Positions 26,281-35,280 of a stretch of 44,289 nucleotides of DNA are shown here, one piece after another. Each line of letters starts with the position of its first letter. The first letter of the stretch is position 1. Both the position numbers and the translations under genes were made by a program. Source of the stretch: Pseudomonadota bacterium. Its GTDB lineage: Bacteria > Pseudomonadota > Alphaproteobacteria > Acetobacterales > Acetobacteraceae. The stretch covers positions 1 through 44,289 of the forward strand of contig JAJYYH010000017.1 of assembly GCA_021801255.1 (NCBI GenBank), given 5' to 3'. The notes below the pieces were generated by a model. It ran no database searches, was not told the origin of the DNA, and worked only from the letters and a program-made list of their open reading frames with translations.

Positions 26281-28092
26281 TCAATAGACCCGCTTCTTGG
26301 GCGGGAACACCGAAACTTCGTTGGTCAGTGTCTGCATCTTCACCGGGCGATAGGCGAGCGTCACCTCGCCCTTGTCGTCGCACCAGGAGAGCGTGTGTTT
26401 CAGCCAGTTCTGGTCATCGCGCTCGGGATAGTCATCATGCGCATGCGCGCCCCGACTTTCATGGCGCGCTTCCGCGCTGACCATGGTGGTAAGCGCGTTG
26501 CCCATGAGATTGGTGAGTTCGAGCGCCTCGACGAGATCGGTGTTCCATATCAGGCTGCGGTCGGTCACCGCCATATCGGCCATGCCCTCCCAGAGTTTTT
26601 TCATCTTCGCGACCCCTTCGCTGAGGGTTTTCGCGGTGCGGAACACCGCCGCGTGGGCCTGCATCGTGCGCTGCATGGTCTCGCGCAATTCGGCGACACG
26701 GGTGGAACCGTTCGCATGGCGGATGCCATCGAAGCGGTCGAGCGCGGCTTCCCCGGCCTTCGCCGGCAGCGGGGGCGGGCGGGCACCAGGCTTGATCGTC
26801 TCGGCGGCACGCAGCGCCGCGGCGCGGCCGAAGACGATGATGTCGAGCAGGGAATTGCAGCCGAGCCGGTTGGCGCCATGGACCGACACGCAAGCCCCCT
26901 CCCCGATCGCCATCAGCCCCGGCACGACGGCGTCGGGATCGTCTGGCGTCGGGCGCAGCACCTCGGCGCGATAATTCGTCGGGATGCCCCCCATGTTGTA
27001 GTGCACCGTCGGCAGCACCGGGATTGGCGCCTTGGTGACATCGACCCCGGCGAACACTTTCGCGGTTTCGGAAATACCGGGCAGGCGCTCATGCAGAATA
27101 TCGGCGCCGAGATGTTCGAGATGGAGCAGGATGTGGTCCTTGTTCGGCCCACAGCCGCGGCCCTCGTTGATCTCGACGGTCATCGAGCGCGAAACCACAT
27201 CGCGCGAGGCGAGATCCTTGGCGGTCGGCGCATAGCGCTCCATGAAGCGCTCGCCCTCGGCATTGGTGAGATAGCCGCCCTCGCCGCGCGCGCCCTCGGT
27301 GATCAGGCAGCCGGCGGGGAAGATGCCGGTCGGGTGGAACTGCACGAATTCCATGTCCTGGGTCGGCAGCCCGGCGCGCAGCACCATGCCGCCGCCATCG
27401 CCGGTGCAGGTATGGGCGGAGGTGCAGGAGAGAAAGGCGCGGCCATAGCCGCCGGTGGCGAAGACCACGAGCTGGGCGCGGAAGCGATGGATGGTGCCGT
27501 CGTCGAGACACCAGGCCATGACGCCGCGGCAGACCCCTTCCTCGTCCATGATCAGGTCGATCGCGAAGTATTCGATGAAGAACTCGACCCCGTGCTTGAG
27601 GCTTTGCTGATAGAGGGTATGCAAGATGGCGTGGCCGGTGCGATCGGCGGCGGCGCAGGCGCGCTGCGCCGGGGTTTTGCCGTAATCCTTCATGTGGCCG
27701 CCGAACGGACGCTGGTAGATTTTTCCGTCTTCGGTGCGGCTGAAGGGAACGCCGAAATGCTCCAGCTCATAAACCGCCGGCACCGCCTCGCGGCACATGT
27801 ATTCGATCGCGTCCTGGTCGCCGAGCCAGTCCGAGCCCTTGACGGTGTCGTACATGTGCCAGCGCCAGTCATCCTCGCTCATGTTACTGAGTGAGGCGCT
27901 GATACCACCTTGCGCCGCGACGGTATGGCTGCGGGTCGGGAAAACCTTGGTGATGCTCGCGGTTTTTAGCCCCGCGGCGCCCATTCCCAAAGTCGCGCGG
28001 AGGCCGGCGCCGCCGGCGCCCACCACCACCACGTCATAGGTATGGTCGATAACCGTGTAGGCACCGAGCGAGGGCTTCGAGATCGCGTTCAT
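26281..28092 (-). CDS. sdhA: Succinate dehydrogenase flavoprotein subunit
   Basis: 603 residues, the usual length. It has the FAD dinucleotide motif [16 protein letters not shown], the covalent-FAD His in [28 protein letters not shown], the active-site block [30 protein letters not shown] and [14 protein letters not shown]. It oxidises succinate to fumarate in the TCA cycle on the cytoplasmic side of complex II. It lies 71 bases after sdhD. Confidence 0.98.
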   Translation of the reverse strand: MNAISKPSLGAYTVIDHTYDVVVVGAGGAGLRATLGMGAAGLKTASITKVFPTRSHTVAAQGGISASLSNMSEDDWRWHMYDTVKGSDWLGDQDAIEYMCREAVPAVYELEHFGVPFSRTEDGKIYQRPFGGHMKDYGKTPAQRACAAADRTGHAILHTLYQQSLKHGVEFFIEYFAIDLIMDEEGVCRGVMAWCLDDGTIHRFRAQLVVFATGGYGRAFLSCTSAHTCTGDGGGMVLRAGLPTQDMEFVQFHPTGIFPAGCLITEGARGEGGYLTNAEGERFMERYAPTAKDLASRDVVSRSMTVEINEGRGCGPNKDHILLHLEHLGADILHERLPGISETAKVFAGVDVTKAPIPVLPTVHYNMGGIPTNYRAEVLRPTPDDPDAVVPGLMAIGEGACVSVHGANRLGCNSLLDIIVFGRAAALRAAETIKPGARPPPLPAKAGEAALDRFDGIRHANGSTRVAELRETMQRTMQAHAAVFRTAKTLSEGVAKMKKLWEGMADMAVTDRSLIWNTDLVEALELTNLMGNALTTMVSAEARHESRGAHAHDDYPERDDQNWLKHTLSWCDDKGEVTLAYRPVKMQTLTNEVSVFPPKKRVY

Positions 28093-28163
28093 CGTTCATC
28101 CATCCGCGCGCGGCGGGCGCCGCGCCCTGTTGCCTGGCCGAGCCGGCTCGCGCCGGATCTGGC

Positions 28164-28562
28164 TCAAAAACTCATTTTCAGGATCGCCACGAAGGCGATG
28201 AGAAACAGCAAGATCACCCCCGCGCGCATCACCAGCAAGACCGCCAGGCGCACGGCCTCGCCATGAATGTAGTCCTCGATCACCACTTGCAAGCCAAGCT
28301 GGAGGTGATGGAACAGTGCGGCGATGAGGGCGAGCAGCGGCACCGCGTGCAATGGCCGGCCGATCCAGTGGACAACCGCTTCATGCGGCTGGCCGAGCAG
28401 CGCCAGCAGCGAGATCACGAACCAGACCGCGAGCGGCACCAGCGCTAGCGCGGTGAGGCGCTGCGCCCACCAATGCGCGGTGCCCGATTTCGCCGAACCC
28501 AGACCGCGCACCCGCCCGAGCGGCGAACGCATCGTGGTGATATGGGGATTGCCCACCGCCAT
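28164..28562 (-). CDS. sdhD: Succinate dehydrogenase membrane anchor subunit D
   Basis: 132 residues with three membrane helices. After an N-terminal basic segment comes AHWWAQRLTALALVPLAVWF, where the SAKSG-x2-HWW-x2-R pattern is typical of alphaproteobacterial SdhD and contributes to the quinone site. ALFHHLQLGLQVVIEDYIHG contains the haem-ligand-type His and the conserved EDY. It is placed between sdhC and sdhA with a 13-base gap to sdhC. Confidence 0.95.
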   Translation of the reverse strand: MAVGNPHITTMRSPLGRVRGLGSAKSGTAHWWAQRLTALALVPLAVWFVISLLALLGQPHEAVVHWIGRPLHAVPLLALIAALFHHLQLGLQVVIEDYIHGEAVRLAVLLVMRAGVILLFLIAFVAILKMSF

Positions 28563-28575
28563 CAGAGGCGCCTCC

Positions 28576-29007
28576 TCACCATACGATCAGACCGATGATC
28601 CATACCAGCACGGTCAGCGCCGCGGTGCCGACCAGCACCATCCGCCCGCTGGCATGCGCCGTGGGCAAATCGAACCCCCACCCAGCATCCCAGGCGAGAT
28701 GCCGGATGCCGTTGAGAAAATGATAGACCAATGCCGCCGTCCAACCGAACAGCAGCAGCAGGCCAAGTGGCGAGCCGATGAAACCGGCGGCAGCGGCATA
28801 ATCCGCATCCGAGCCAGCGCTCGCGGCGAGCCACCATACCAGCAGCAGCGTTCCCAATCCGAGTCCGACCCCGGTGATGCGATGAAAGATCGAAAGGGCG
28901 GAGCTGATCTGTGGGCGATAGATCTGAAGGTGTGGCGAAAGCGGGCGCTCGATGAGTTTCCCCTCACTGTTGCGCGCCACTTTCGACGCGCCAGGCGCGT
29001 CTTTCAT
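28576..29007 (-). CDS. sdhC: Succinate dehydrogenase cytochrome b556 subunit C
   Basis: 143 residues with three membrane helices. The family signature RPLSPHLQIYRPQISSALSIFHRITGV (residues about 20-47) holds the Ser/Arg quinone-site region, and the haem b His is in VYHFLNGIRHLAWDAGWGF. First gene of sdhCDAB, preceded by a good housekeeping promoter with a palindrome in its spacer (29059-29087). Confidence 0.96.
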   Translation of the reverse strand: MKDAPGASKVARNSEGKLIERPLSPHLQIYRPQISSALSIFHRITGVGLGLGTLLLVWWLAASAGSDADYAAAAGFIGSPLGLLLLFGWTAALVYHFLNGIRHLAWDAGWGFDLPTAHASGRMVLVGTAALTVLVWIIGLIVW

Positions 29008-29058
29008 GCTACGGCGACCCCCACTTCACGACGTCTTCGAGGCCTTACGGCTGGATGA

Positions 29059-29087
29059 TCCATAGTCCTGCCACCATGGCAGGTCAA
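29059..29087 (-). promoter_or_regulatory. sdh operon promoter with palindrome in the spacer
   Basis: On the minus strand TTGACC (29087-29082) and TATGGA (29064-29059) are separated by 17 bases. The spacer region holds CCTGCCA-TGG-TGGCAGG (29067-29083), with perfect 7-bp arms. A protein bound there would block sigma-70 polymerase. The start would lie about 45 nt before sdhC. No regulator is named. Confidence 0.55.
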
Positions 29088-29109
29088 CGCGAGCCGGCAC
29101 CGGACGCAC

Positions 29110-30126
29110 TCAGGTGGCGATGCTGCCTGCCGCCGCGGGCGGCGGCGCGGGTGGCGTGATCTCGGGCGCTGGCAGCGGCTGGATGGTCACCGGGGGTTTC
29201 GGTGCGGTCTTCAAGACCGGATTCCCCGAGCTTGCCGGCGGCAGTTTCTGGAACGGCATATTGGGCGGCAGCGCTGGGGCGGCGAGCGTCGGCCCACGCG
29301 GCGCCGGCGGCGCGACAGGCGGCACGGGAAGCGGCGTCGCGGGAAGCGCGGCGCTGGGCGCCTCGGCGGGGGGAGCTTGCGGCACGGACGGCACGGCGGG
29401 TGGGGGCGCGGCAGGCGCCAGCGCCATGGCCGGCGGTGCGCCATTCTCGGGTGCGCCATTCTCGGGCAAGCCATTCCCGGGCGTGCCGAAGGGCGGCGTG
29501 GTGATCGGTGCCGGGCTTGATCGCGCTATTCCGCCGGGTGCGCGCGGCAAGCAGGCGGCACTGCCCAGCCCGACCAGGACCGTAGGCATGCCATCAAGCC
29601 CCTGCTCGTGCATCTCCGCTTCGCCGCCGCAATCATCGGGCGTCATCGGCAGCAGCACGAACCCGGCAAAAGCGCGCGCCGGGATCGAGGGCACGCCATG
29701 CAGCACCAGATCGATATCCTGTTGCGAGCCCACCAGCCACACCGGCGCCGGGCTGCGGGCGCGGGCATAGGCGAGCAGGCGAAGCATGCGGATGGTCGGG
29801 TTGGCGATCAGCGCCTCGTCGCGCGGGTTGGGCAGCAGCAAGGAAAAATCGCGCGTCGGCAGATAGCGCCCGGCGCTCGCGACCACCTCATCGGCGCTCG
29901 CCACCGCCGCCCGGACATCACCCTCCGGGCGCGGCGAGGACAAAAATACATAAACCGCACGCGGCCAGCTCGGCCCGATATAGGCCCCGGGGGGCCACGA
30001 CGGTCGGAGCGGGCGCTCGGCCCCAGAGCCGGAACAGCCGGTCACGGCCAGCAAAACGAGCCCGCACCCCAAAACTGCCGCCCGGAGAGCCGCACCCGGA
30101 AGAGCCGTTGCCCTCATGCCATGCAT
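29110..30126 (-). CDS. Proline/alanine-rich lipoprotein of unknown function
   Basis: About 338 residues, not recognised. The N-terminus has a lipoprotein signal ending in LLAVTGC, so it should be lipid-anchored at a periplasmic membrane face. Residues up to about 190 look globular, with VYVFLSSPRPEGDVRAAV, RDFSLLLPNPRDEALIANP and a 'PVWLVGSQQDIDLVLHG' strand-like stretch. The last 140 residues or so are Pro/Ala/Gly-rich and probably disordered, including repeated PENGA units (see 29436-29480). Such tails can span the wall or serve as flexible spacers. The ATG at 30126 has GGATCGGG upstream; a GTG at 30147 and an ATG at 30117 are in frame. Confidence 0.7.
   Translation of the reverse strand: MHGMRATALPGAALRAAVLGCGLVLLAVTGCSGSGAERPLRPSWPPGAYIGPSWPRAVYVFLSSPRPEGDVRAAVASADEVVASAGRYLPTRDFSLLLPNPRDEALIANPTIRMLRLLAYARARSPAPVWLVGSQQDIDLVLHGVPSIPARAFAGFVLLPMTPDDCGGEAEMHEQGLDGMPTVLVGLGSAACLPRAPGGIARSSPAPITTPPFGTPGNGLPENGAPENGAPPAMALAPAAPPPAVPSVPQAPPAEAPSAALPATPLPVPPVAPPAPRGPTLAAPALPPNMPFQKLPPASSGNPVLKTAPKPPVTIQPLPAPEITPPAPPPAAAGSIAT
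29436..29480 (-). repeat. Three tandem 15-bp units in the lipoprotein tail
   Basis: GTGCGCCATTCTCGG occurs twice in a row, followed by a third, diverged unit GCAAGCCATTCCCGG. Translated they give the PENGAPENGAP segment. The period keeps the frame, so copy number can vary without breaking the gene. Confidence 0.75.
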
Positions 30127-30187
30127 CCCGATCCGCCGCGCCTTCACGGGGAGATGTTCCGAAAGGCAGTATAGCGCGAAATTTCCA

Positions 30188-31537
30188 TCAGATGGGTAAA
30201 GAAACCGTCACCCGCACGCCGCCACCTGGGCGATTGGCGAGTGTCACGTCGCCGCCATGGGCGCGCAGGATATTGCGCGCGATCGGCAGGCCGAGCCCGC
30301 TGCCCCCGGTCTCGCGGTTGCGACTGGCCTCCAGCCGGCGAAACGGCTCGAAGACACGCTCCTGCTCGGAAGGCGGAATGCCCGGTCCGTCATCCTCGAT
30401 CTCGATCAGCACCACGCCGCCCGCGGGCGGCGCCAGCCGGATGCGCGCCGCGCCTCCATATTTGAGGGCATTGGCGACCAGATTGCCGAGCGCCCGCTTG
30501 AGCGCGAGCGGGCGGGCATGAATGCCGAGCCGCTCGGGCCCCTCGTAGCCGAGCCGCTCGGCAAGTTCCGGGTTGGCGTCCGCCGCCTCATCGAGCACGG
30601 TGCGCAGCAGCGCTGCGAGGTCGAGCACAATCGCTTTTTCGCGCGTCGCGTCATCGCGCCCGAACGCCAGCGTCGCCGCGAGCATGGCCTCCATCTCGTC
30701 GAGATCGCCGAGGATCTTGGCGCGCATCTCCTCATCGTCGAGGAATTCGGCGCGCAGCTTGAGCCGGGTGATCGGCGTGCGCAAATCGTGACCGATGGCG
30801 GTGAGCAGAAAAGTGCGATCCTGGACAAAACGACGGATACGCTCGGCCATCCGGTTGAAGGCCGCCGCCGCTAGCGCGATCTCGCGCGGCCCGTCCTCGG
30901 CGAGCGCGGGCGCGTTGACGTCGCGCCCGAGCTGCTCGGCCGCCGCGGCGAGCGTCGCGATCGGCGCCACCAGCACCCGGACCAGCCACAGCACGAGCCC
31001 AGCGGCGAACGCCATCAGCGCCAGAAACGCAGCAAGCAGCAGCGGCGAACGCCAGAGCGGCGTTGGCGGCAGGCGCAACGTCACGGTGAGCCAGTTCCCA
31101 TCGGGCAAAGCGAGGCCGACCACCACATGCCCCTCGGCAAGCGTGCCCAGCACCACGACATCGCGCGGGTGGAGCGGCGGCGGGATCGGGGCGAGCGCCA
31201 TCCCGGCGCGGACGAGCCGGGCCAGCGTCAGGGGCGCGGGCGGCAATTCCGCGGGCGGCGTTGGCCCGAGTGCCGCGCGCGTCCCCGGCGGCAGATCGAG
31301 CTTGGCGAGCAGCGCAGCGCGGGAGGCCTCGGGCGCGAGCACCACCGGCCGATAGACCCCCATCGCCCGCACCGCGACGTCGCGCGCCTCACCGAGAAAA
31401 ACCAGATCCCGCCGATCGAGCGTATGCAGCATAAGGCCCAGCGCCTCGACCAAGGCGAGGCCGGCGAGCAGCGCCAGCGTCGCCCGCCCGGCCAGGCTGC
31501 GGGTGCGGAAGGGAAATCTCACAGCCACGCCCCTCAT
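30188..31537 (-). CDS. Sensor histidine kinase, EnvZ type
   Basis: About 449 residues. Membrane segments near residues 18-38 and 165-190 enclose a periplasmic sensor of about 125 residues. A HAMP linker follows, with AAAAFNRMAERIRRFVQDR. The H-box TAIGHDLRTPITRLKLRAEF has phosphoacceptor His250. The ATP-binding domain shows NLVANALKYGG (N-box), IEIEDDGPGIP (G1) and GGSGLGLPIARNI (G2). The ATG at 31537 overlaps the response-regulator stop (ATGA), so translation is coupled. Stimulus unknown. Confidence 0.93.
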   Translation of the reverse strand: MRGVAVRFPFRTRSLAGRATLALLAGLALVEALGLMLHTLDRRDLVFLGEARDVAVRAMGVYRPVVLAPEASRAALLAKLDLPPGTRAALGPTPPAELPPAPLTLARLVRAGMALAPIPPPLHPRDVVVLGTLAEGHVVVGLALPDGNWLTVTLRLPPTPLWRSPLLLAAFLALMAFAAGLVLWLVRVLVAPIATLAAAAEQLGRDVNAPALAEDGPREIALAAAAFNRMAERIRRFVQDRTFLLTAIGHDLRTPITRLKLRAEFLDDEEMRAKILGDLDEMEAMLAATLAFGRDDATREKAIVLDLAALLRTVLDEAADANPELAERLGYEGPERLGIHARPLALKRALGNLVANALKYGGAARIRLAPPAGGVVLIEIEDDGPGIPPSEQERVFEPFRRLEASRNRETGGSGLGLPIARNILRAHGGDVTLANRPGGGVRVTVSLPI

Positions 31538-32250
31538 AGGCGCTCGACATCGCAAGCCAGCACATAGCCGCCGCCGCGCACCGTCTTGATCAACTGGGCG
31601 TGGCGCCCCTGATCCTCGAGCTTGCGGCGCAGCCGGCTGACCGCGACATCGATCGCGCGGTCGAACGGCCCAGCCTGGCGACCACGCAGCAGGTCGAGCA
31701 GCATATCGCGGGTCAGCACCCGGTTCGGCCGCTCCAGAAGCGCGAACAAGAGATCGTATTCGCCCCCGGTCAGCGCCACCTCGATGCCGTCCGGATCGAG
31801 CAGGCGGCGGCGCGCCGTCTCCAATTGCCAGCCGGCGAAGCGAAAGACCGGCTGGGGGAGGCCACGCTTTTCCCCGCCTTCCAGCGTGCGGCGCAGCACG
31901 GCGCGGATGCGCGCCAGCAATTCGCGCGGACTGAACGGCTTGGCGAGATAATCGTCGGCGCCCATTTCGAGCCCGATGATGCGATCGGTATCGTCGCCGA
32001 GCGCGGTCAACATGACGATCGGCACATTCGCCTGATCGCGCAGCCAGCGCGCGAGATCGAGCCCGCCCTCGCCGGGCAGCATGAGATCGAGCACCACCAG
32101 ATGATAGTGCCCCTGCCCCCAGACCCGCCGCGCCTCGCGGCCATCACGGGCGACGCTGACACGCATCCCGTTGCGCTCCAGGAAACGCGCCAGGAGATCG
32201 CGGATTTCGCGATCGTCATCGATCACCAGGATATGCGGCGCCGTTTCCAT
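31534..32250 (-). CDS. OmpR-family response regulator
   Basis: 238 residues. Receiver domain: acidic cluster VIDDDREIRDLL, phosphoacceptor Asp55 in LVVLDLMLPGEGG, then the conserved Thr in VMLTALG and Lys in YLAKPFSPRELLARI. The C-terminal winged helix has LTGGEYDLLFALLERPNRVLTRDMLLD and DVAVSRLRRKLED. Partner of the coupled kinase. DNA targets are unknown; the nearby proline-rich lipoprotein gene is a candidate by position. Confidence 0.94.
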   Translation of the reverse strand: METAPHILVIDDDREIRDLLARFLERNGMRVSVARDGREARRVWGQGHYHLVVLDLMLPGEGGLDLARWLRDQANVPIVMLTALGDDTDRIIGLEMGADDYLAKPFSPRELLARIRAVLRRTLEGGEKRGLPQPVFRFAGWQLETARRRLLDPDGIEVALTGGEYDLLFALLERPNRVLTRDMLLDLLRGRQAGPFDRAIDVAVSRLRRKLEDQGRHAQLIKTVRGGGYVLACDVERL

Positions 32251-32423
32251 GACGGTAATCTACGCGCGGCAAGCGTGCCCGGGCAGTCTCTGTTGCACTT
32301 GGTTGCATTTCCCGCCCCCACTTTGTCCTGGCCTGCCTTGTCCTGCCCCGCCTTGCGAGACGGCGCCCACACCGCTATCGAGCCCCGACGCCCATGCCAT
32401 GCGCTTCAGGGAGGGAACACCCG

Positions 32424-33203
32424 ATGGATCATCCGCATTTTCTCCAGACGCGCCAGGACGTCGTCGCCATCGTCACCTTCAACCGCCCGGAGCTGCGCAA
32501 CGCCTTCAACCTCGGCATGTGGGCGGGGCTGAAGGAGATCATGGACACGCTCTCCGCCGACGACACCCTGCGCTGCGTCGTCCTGCGCGGCGCGGGCGGC
32601 CATTTCTGCGCCGGCGCTGATATTTCGTCCTTCGCCGAGGAGCGCGCCAGCCGCGCCGCGGAAGACCGCTACGCTGATATGCTCCATGAAAGCATGCAAT
32701 CGATCCGGCTCTGCCGCCATCCCGTGGTGGCGCTGATCGAAGGGGCGTGCGTCGGTGGCGGCGCCGGCATCGCCACGATGTGCGACTTTCGCGTCGGCGC
32801 CGAAGGGCTGAAATTCGGCATCACCGCGCGCAATCTCGGCATCTGGTACCCCTACGCCGAAATCGACCCGATCATCCAGATGGTCGGCACCGGCGTCGCC
32901 GCCGAAATCCTCATCGAGGGGCGGATTTTCAATGGGCGCGAGGCCTATGAAAAAGGCCTCCTCTCCCGCCTCGCCCCCGACGCCGCGGTGGAACAGGAAG
33001 CCCTCGGCCTCGCCCGGCGCATCAGCGCGGGCAGCCCCCTCTCGGCCCGCTTCCACAAGGCGGCCTTGCGCAAACTCCGCGGCCCCCTGCCGCTCACCGC
33101 GCTAGAAGAGCGCGAGGCCAACGGCTTCGTCGAAACCGAGGATTTCCACAACGCCACCCGCGCCTTCCTCGCCAAACAGCAACCCCGCTTCGCCGGGCGC
33201 TGA
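32424..33203 (+). CDS. Enoyl-CoA hydratase/isomerase family protein
   Basis: 259 residues of the crotonase fold. The oxyanion segments GAGGHFCAGADISSF and EGACVGGGAGIATMCDFRV are present. In the region of the second catalytic Glu it reads AAEILIEGR, so that residue is kept, whereas the first position falls in TARNLGI and is not Glu by my alignment. A fatty or aromatic acyl-CoA is the likely substrate class. The ATG at 32424 has GGGAGGG upstream. The 173-base leader region holds direct repeats of TTGTCCTG (about 32321-32351). Confidence 0.88.
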   Translation: MDHPHFLQTRQDVVAIVTFNRPELRNAFNLGMWAGLKEIMDTLSADDTLRCVVLRGAGGHFCAGADISSFAEERASRAAEDRYADMLHESMQSIRLCRHPVVALIEGACVGGGAGIATMCDFRVGAEGLKFGITARNLGIWYPYAEIDPIIQMVGTGVAAEILIEGRIFNGREAYEKGLLSRLAPDAAVEQEALGLARRISAGSPLSARFHKAALRKLRGPLPLTALEEREANGFVETEDFHNATRAFLAKQQPRFAGR

Positions 33204-33245
33204 AGGGCCAAAGGGCTTTGCGCCCATGGATCCATGACGAATCGA

Positions 33246-33274
33246 GGGCCAGGGGGACAGCGTCCCTCTGGCCC
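33246..33274. terminator. Hairpin between convergent genes, bidirectional terminator candidate
   Basis: GGGCCAG and GGGAC pair with GTCCC and CTGGCCC around an AGC loop, with one mismatch between the two blocks. It lies 42 bases after the enoyl-CoA hydratase stop and touches the stop of the opposite thioesterase gene. It belongs to the CCAGGGG...CCCTGG family. No T-tract. Confidence 0.45.
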
Positions 33275-33687
33275 TAACCCGCCGCGCACTGGTCGCCGCG
33301 GCGCCAGCGATGGGTGCTGGCGCCAAAGGCGAGCAGGTTGCCAGCCTCGCCACGGACCTCGGAGCGGCTGAAATAGAGACTGCGGCCGTGGCTGATCACC
33401 TCGCCGGTGGCGATCATGCGCCCGCTCTGGGCGCGTCCGGTGAACTGGCAATTGAGGCTGACGGTGACCGAATGGCGGCGCTTCTCGTGCTCGGGGGCAT
33501 AGACCCCGGCGGCCGCACCGGCCTCGTCGAGCAGCGCCATCAGCACGCCGCCATGGATGATCTCGGCGCGGTTCAGGTGATGCGGGCGGACTTCGCAGAG
33601 AATGCGCGCCAGGCCCTCGCGCCATTCGAGCATCTGGAAGCCGAGCAGCGCGCTGAGGTGGGAGGCAAAACCGCGTAATTCGTCCAT
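33274..33687 (-). CDS. PaaI-type hotdog thioesterase
   Basis: 137 residues. The PaaI signature is RAEIIHGGVLMALLDEAGAAAG, where HGG-x5-D holds the active Asp. The continuing core VTVSLNCQFTGRAQSGRMIATG fits the family. Probably hydrolyses aryl- or acyl-CoA thioesters. The ATG at 33687 is preceded by GAACGGGG. It converges on the enoyl-CoA hydratase gene and is divergent from hldE, so a CoA-pathway link with the hydratase is suggested by position only. Confidence 0.87.
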   Translation of the reverse strand: MDELRGFASHLSALLGFQMLEWREGLARILCEVRPHHLNRAEIIHGGVLMALLDEAGAAAGVYAPEHEKRRHSVTVSLNCQFTGRAQSGRMIATGEVISHGRSLYFSRSEVRGEAGNLLAFGASTHRWRRGDQCAAG

Positions 33688-33788
33688 CCCCCGTTCCTGC
33701 CCGGAATTGCGCTCCCTGGTCAAGTTCGGTGGACAAATCGCCGCGCCGGCGGGTAGATGCGATCCTTCAACCAGGGCGGGTGAGAGCA

Positions 33789-35222
33789 ATGGATTTTGCC
33801 GGCGTCACGGTGCTTTGTATTGGCGATGTCATGCTCGACCGGTTCATCGCGGGCGAGGTCGAGCGGATTTCACCCGAGGCGCCGGTGCCGGTGATCCGGG
33901 TGCGCGAGAGCCGGAGTGCCTTGGGCGGCGCCGGCAACGTCGCGAGCAATATCGCCGCCCTCGGCGGCCGGGCGGTGCTGGTGGGGCTGGTCGGGAGCGA
34001 CGCGGCGGCGGGCGCGCTGATGGCCGAAATCAAGGCCCATCCCGGCATCAACCCGGCGCTGATCGAGACCGCGCATCGCCCGACCATTACCAAAACCCGC
34101 TTCCTCGCCGCCCGCCAGCAGGTGGTGCGCACCGACGAGGAAAGCAGCCTGCCGCTGCAAGAAACCGAGGAAGCCGCGCTGATCGCGGCGATTGAGCGGG
34201 CGATGCCGGAAGCGCGCGCCGTGATCCTCTCCGATTACGGCAAGGGGGTGCTGAGCGGGGCGGTCATCGCCGCCGTGATGGCGGCGGCACGCGCCGCGGA
34301 CATTGCCGTCTTCGTCGATCCGAAAAGCGCGGATTTTTCCCGTTATCGCGGGGCCGCCTGCATCACCCCCAATCTCCGCGAACTCGCCGTCGCGGCGCGC
34401 CTGCCGGTGGCCGAGGAGGCGCAGGTGATCGCGGCGGCGCGCCGGGTGATGGCGGAGGTTCCGGGCACCGCGATCCTGGCGACGCGCTCGGAAAAGGGCA
34501 TGGTGCTGGTCGAGCCCTCGGGCGCGGTGCACAGCGTTCCCGCCCATGCCCGCGAGGTGTTCGATGTCTCGGGCGCCGGCGATACGGTGATCGCGACGCT
34601 GGCTCTGGCGCACGGCGCTGGCTTCGCCCCGCCGCAGGCGATGCACATCGCCAATGCCGCCGCCGCGGTGGTGGTGAGCAAGGTCGGCACGGCGACGCTC
34701 ACCCGCGATGAACTCGCCCGCGAACTTGACGCCTCCGAGGCGGGCGAGGCCGCTTCCCGGGGCACTCTGCCGCTCGCCGAGGCGGCGGCGCTGGTGGCGC
34801 GCTGGAAACGCCAAGGCCTCGTGGTCGGCTTCACCAATGGCTGTTTCGACATCCTCCATGCCGGCCACGTCGCCCTGCTCGCCGAGGCGCGCGGCCACTG
34901 CGACCGGCTGGTGGTGGCGCTCAATACCGATGACAGTGTGCGCCGGCTGAAAGGCGCGGGCCGCCCGGTCAACCCGCTCGCGGCGCGCGCCGCGGTGATC
35001 GCGGCGATCCGCCATGTCGATGCCGTGACGAGCTTCGCCGAGGACACCCCGCTTGAGATGATCCGCGCCCTGCTGCCGGATCGCCTGTTCAAGGGTGGCG
35101 ATTATCGCGTCGAGACCGTCGTCGGCGCCGATCTCGTCCTCGGCTCCGGGGGAAAAGTGGTGATCTGCGCCAGCCTGCCCGGGCACTCCACCACCGGCAC
35201 GCTGGCGCGCATCCGCGCCTAG
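33789..35222 (+). CDS. hldE: Bifunctional heptose-7-phosphate kinase / heptose-1-phosphate adenylyltransferase
   Basis: 477 residues with both domains. Residues 1-320 or so are a PfkB-type sugar kinase: VLCIGDVMLDRFIAGEVERI, LGGAGNVASNIAALGG and the active-site DVSGAGDTVIATLAL. From about residue 345 there is a nucleotidyltransferase with VGFTNGCFDILHAGHVALL (HxGH) and LFKGGDYRVETVVG. It makes ADP-heptose for the LPS inner core in the cytosol. GGGTGAGAG precedes the ATG at 33789. A separate HldD epimerase and HldA/GmhA are not in the window. Confidence 0.95.
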   Translation: MDFAGVTVLCIGDVMLDRFIAGEVERISPEAPVPVIRVRESRSALGGAGNVASNIAALGGRAVLVGLVGSDAAAGALMAEIKAHPGINPALIETAHRPTITKTRFLAARQQVVRTDEESSLPLQETEEAALIAAIERAMPEARAVILSDYGKGVLSGAVIAAVMAAARAADIAVFVDPKSADFSRYRGAACITPNLRELAVAARLPVAEEAQVIAAARRVMAEVPGTAILATRSEKGMVLVEPSGAVHSVPAHAREVFDVSGAGDTVIATLALAHGAGFAPPQAMHIANAAAAVVVSKVGTATLTRDELARELDASEAGEAASRGTLPLAEAAALVARWKRQGLVVGFTNGCFDILHAGHVALLAEARGHCDRLVVALNTDDSVRRLKGAGRPVNPLAARAAVIAAIRHVDAVTSFAEDTPLEMIRALLPDRLFKGGDYRVETVVGADLVLGSGGKVVICASLPGHSTTGTLARIRA

Positions 35223-35280
35223 AGGCTGGGCGCCAAAGGGACTGGGCGCTAGAGGGGCTGGGCGCGCTAGAGGCTGGGAT
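35219..35280. repeat. Imperfect tandem repeat between convergent hldE and nodT genes
   Basis: The unit CTAGAGGCTGGGCGC appears at 35219, again as CTAGAGGGGCTGGGCGC at 35249, and as CTAGAGGCTGGGAT at 35267. Each unit contains a TAG or its complement CTA. The first supplies the hldE stop and the third the stop of the outer-membrane factor gene. Confidence 0.6.

Noticed and set aside
25486-27894. An 802-codon open frame on plus across sdhB/sdhA
   Set aside because: Antisense to two clear complex II genes; composition of a shadow frame.
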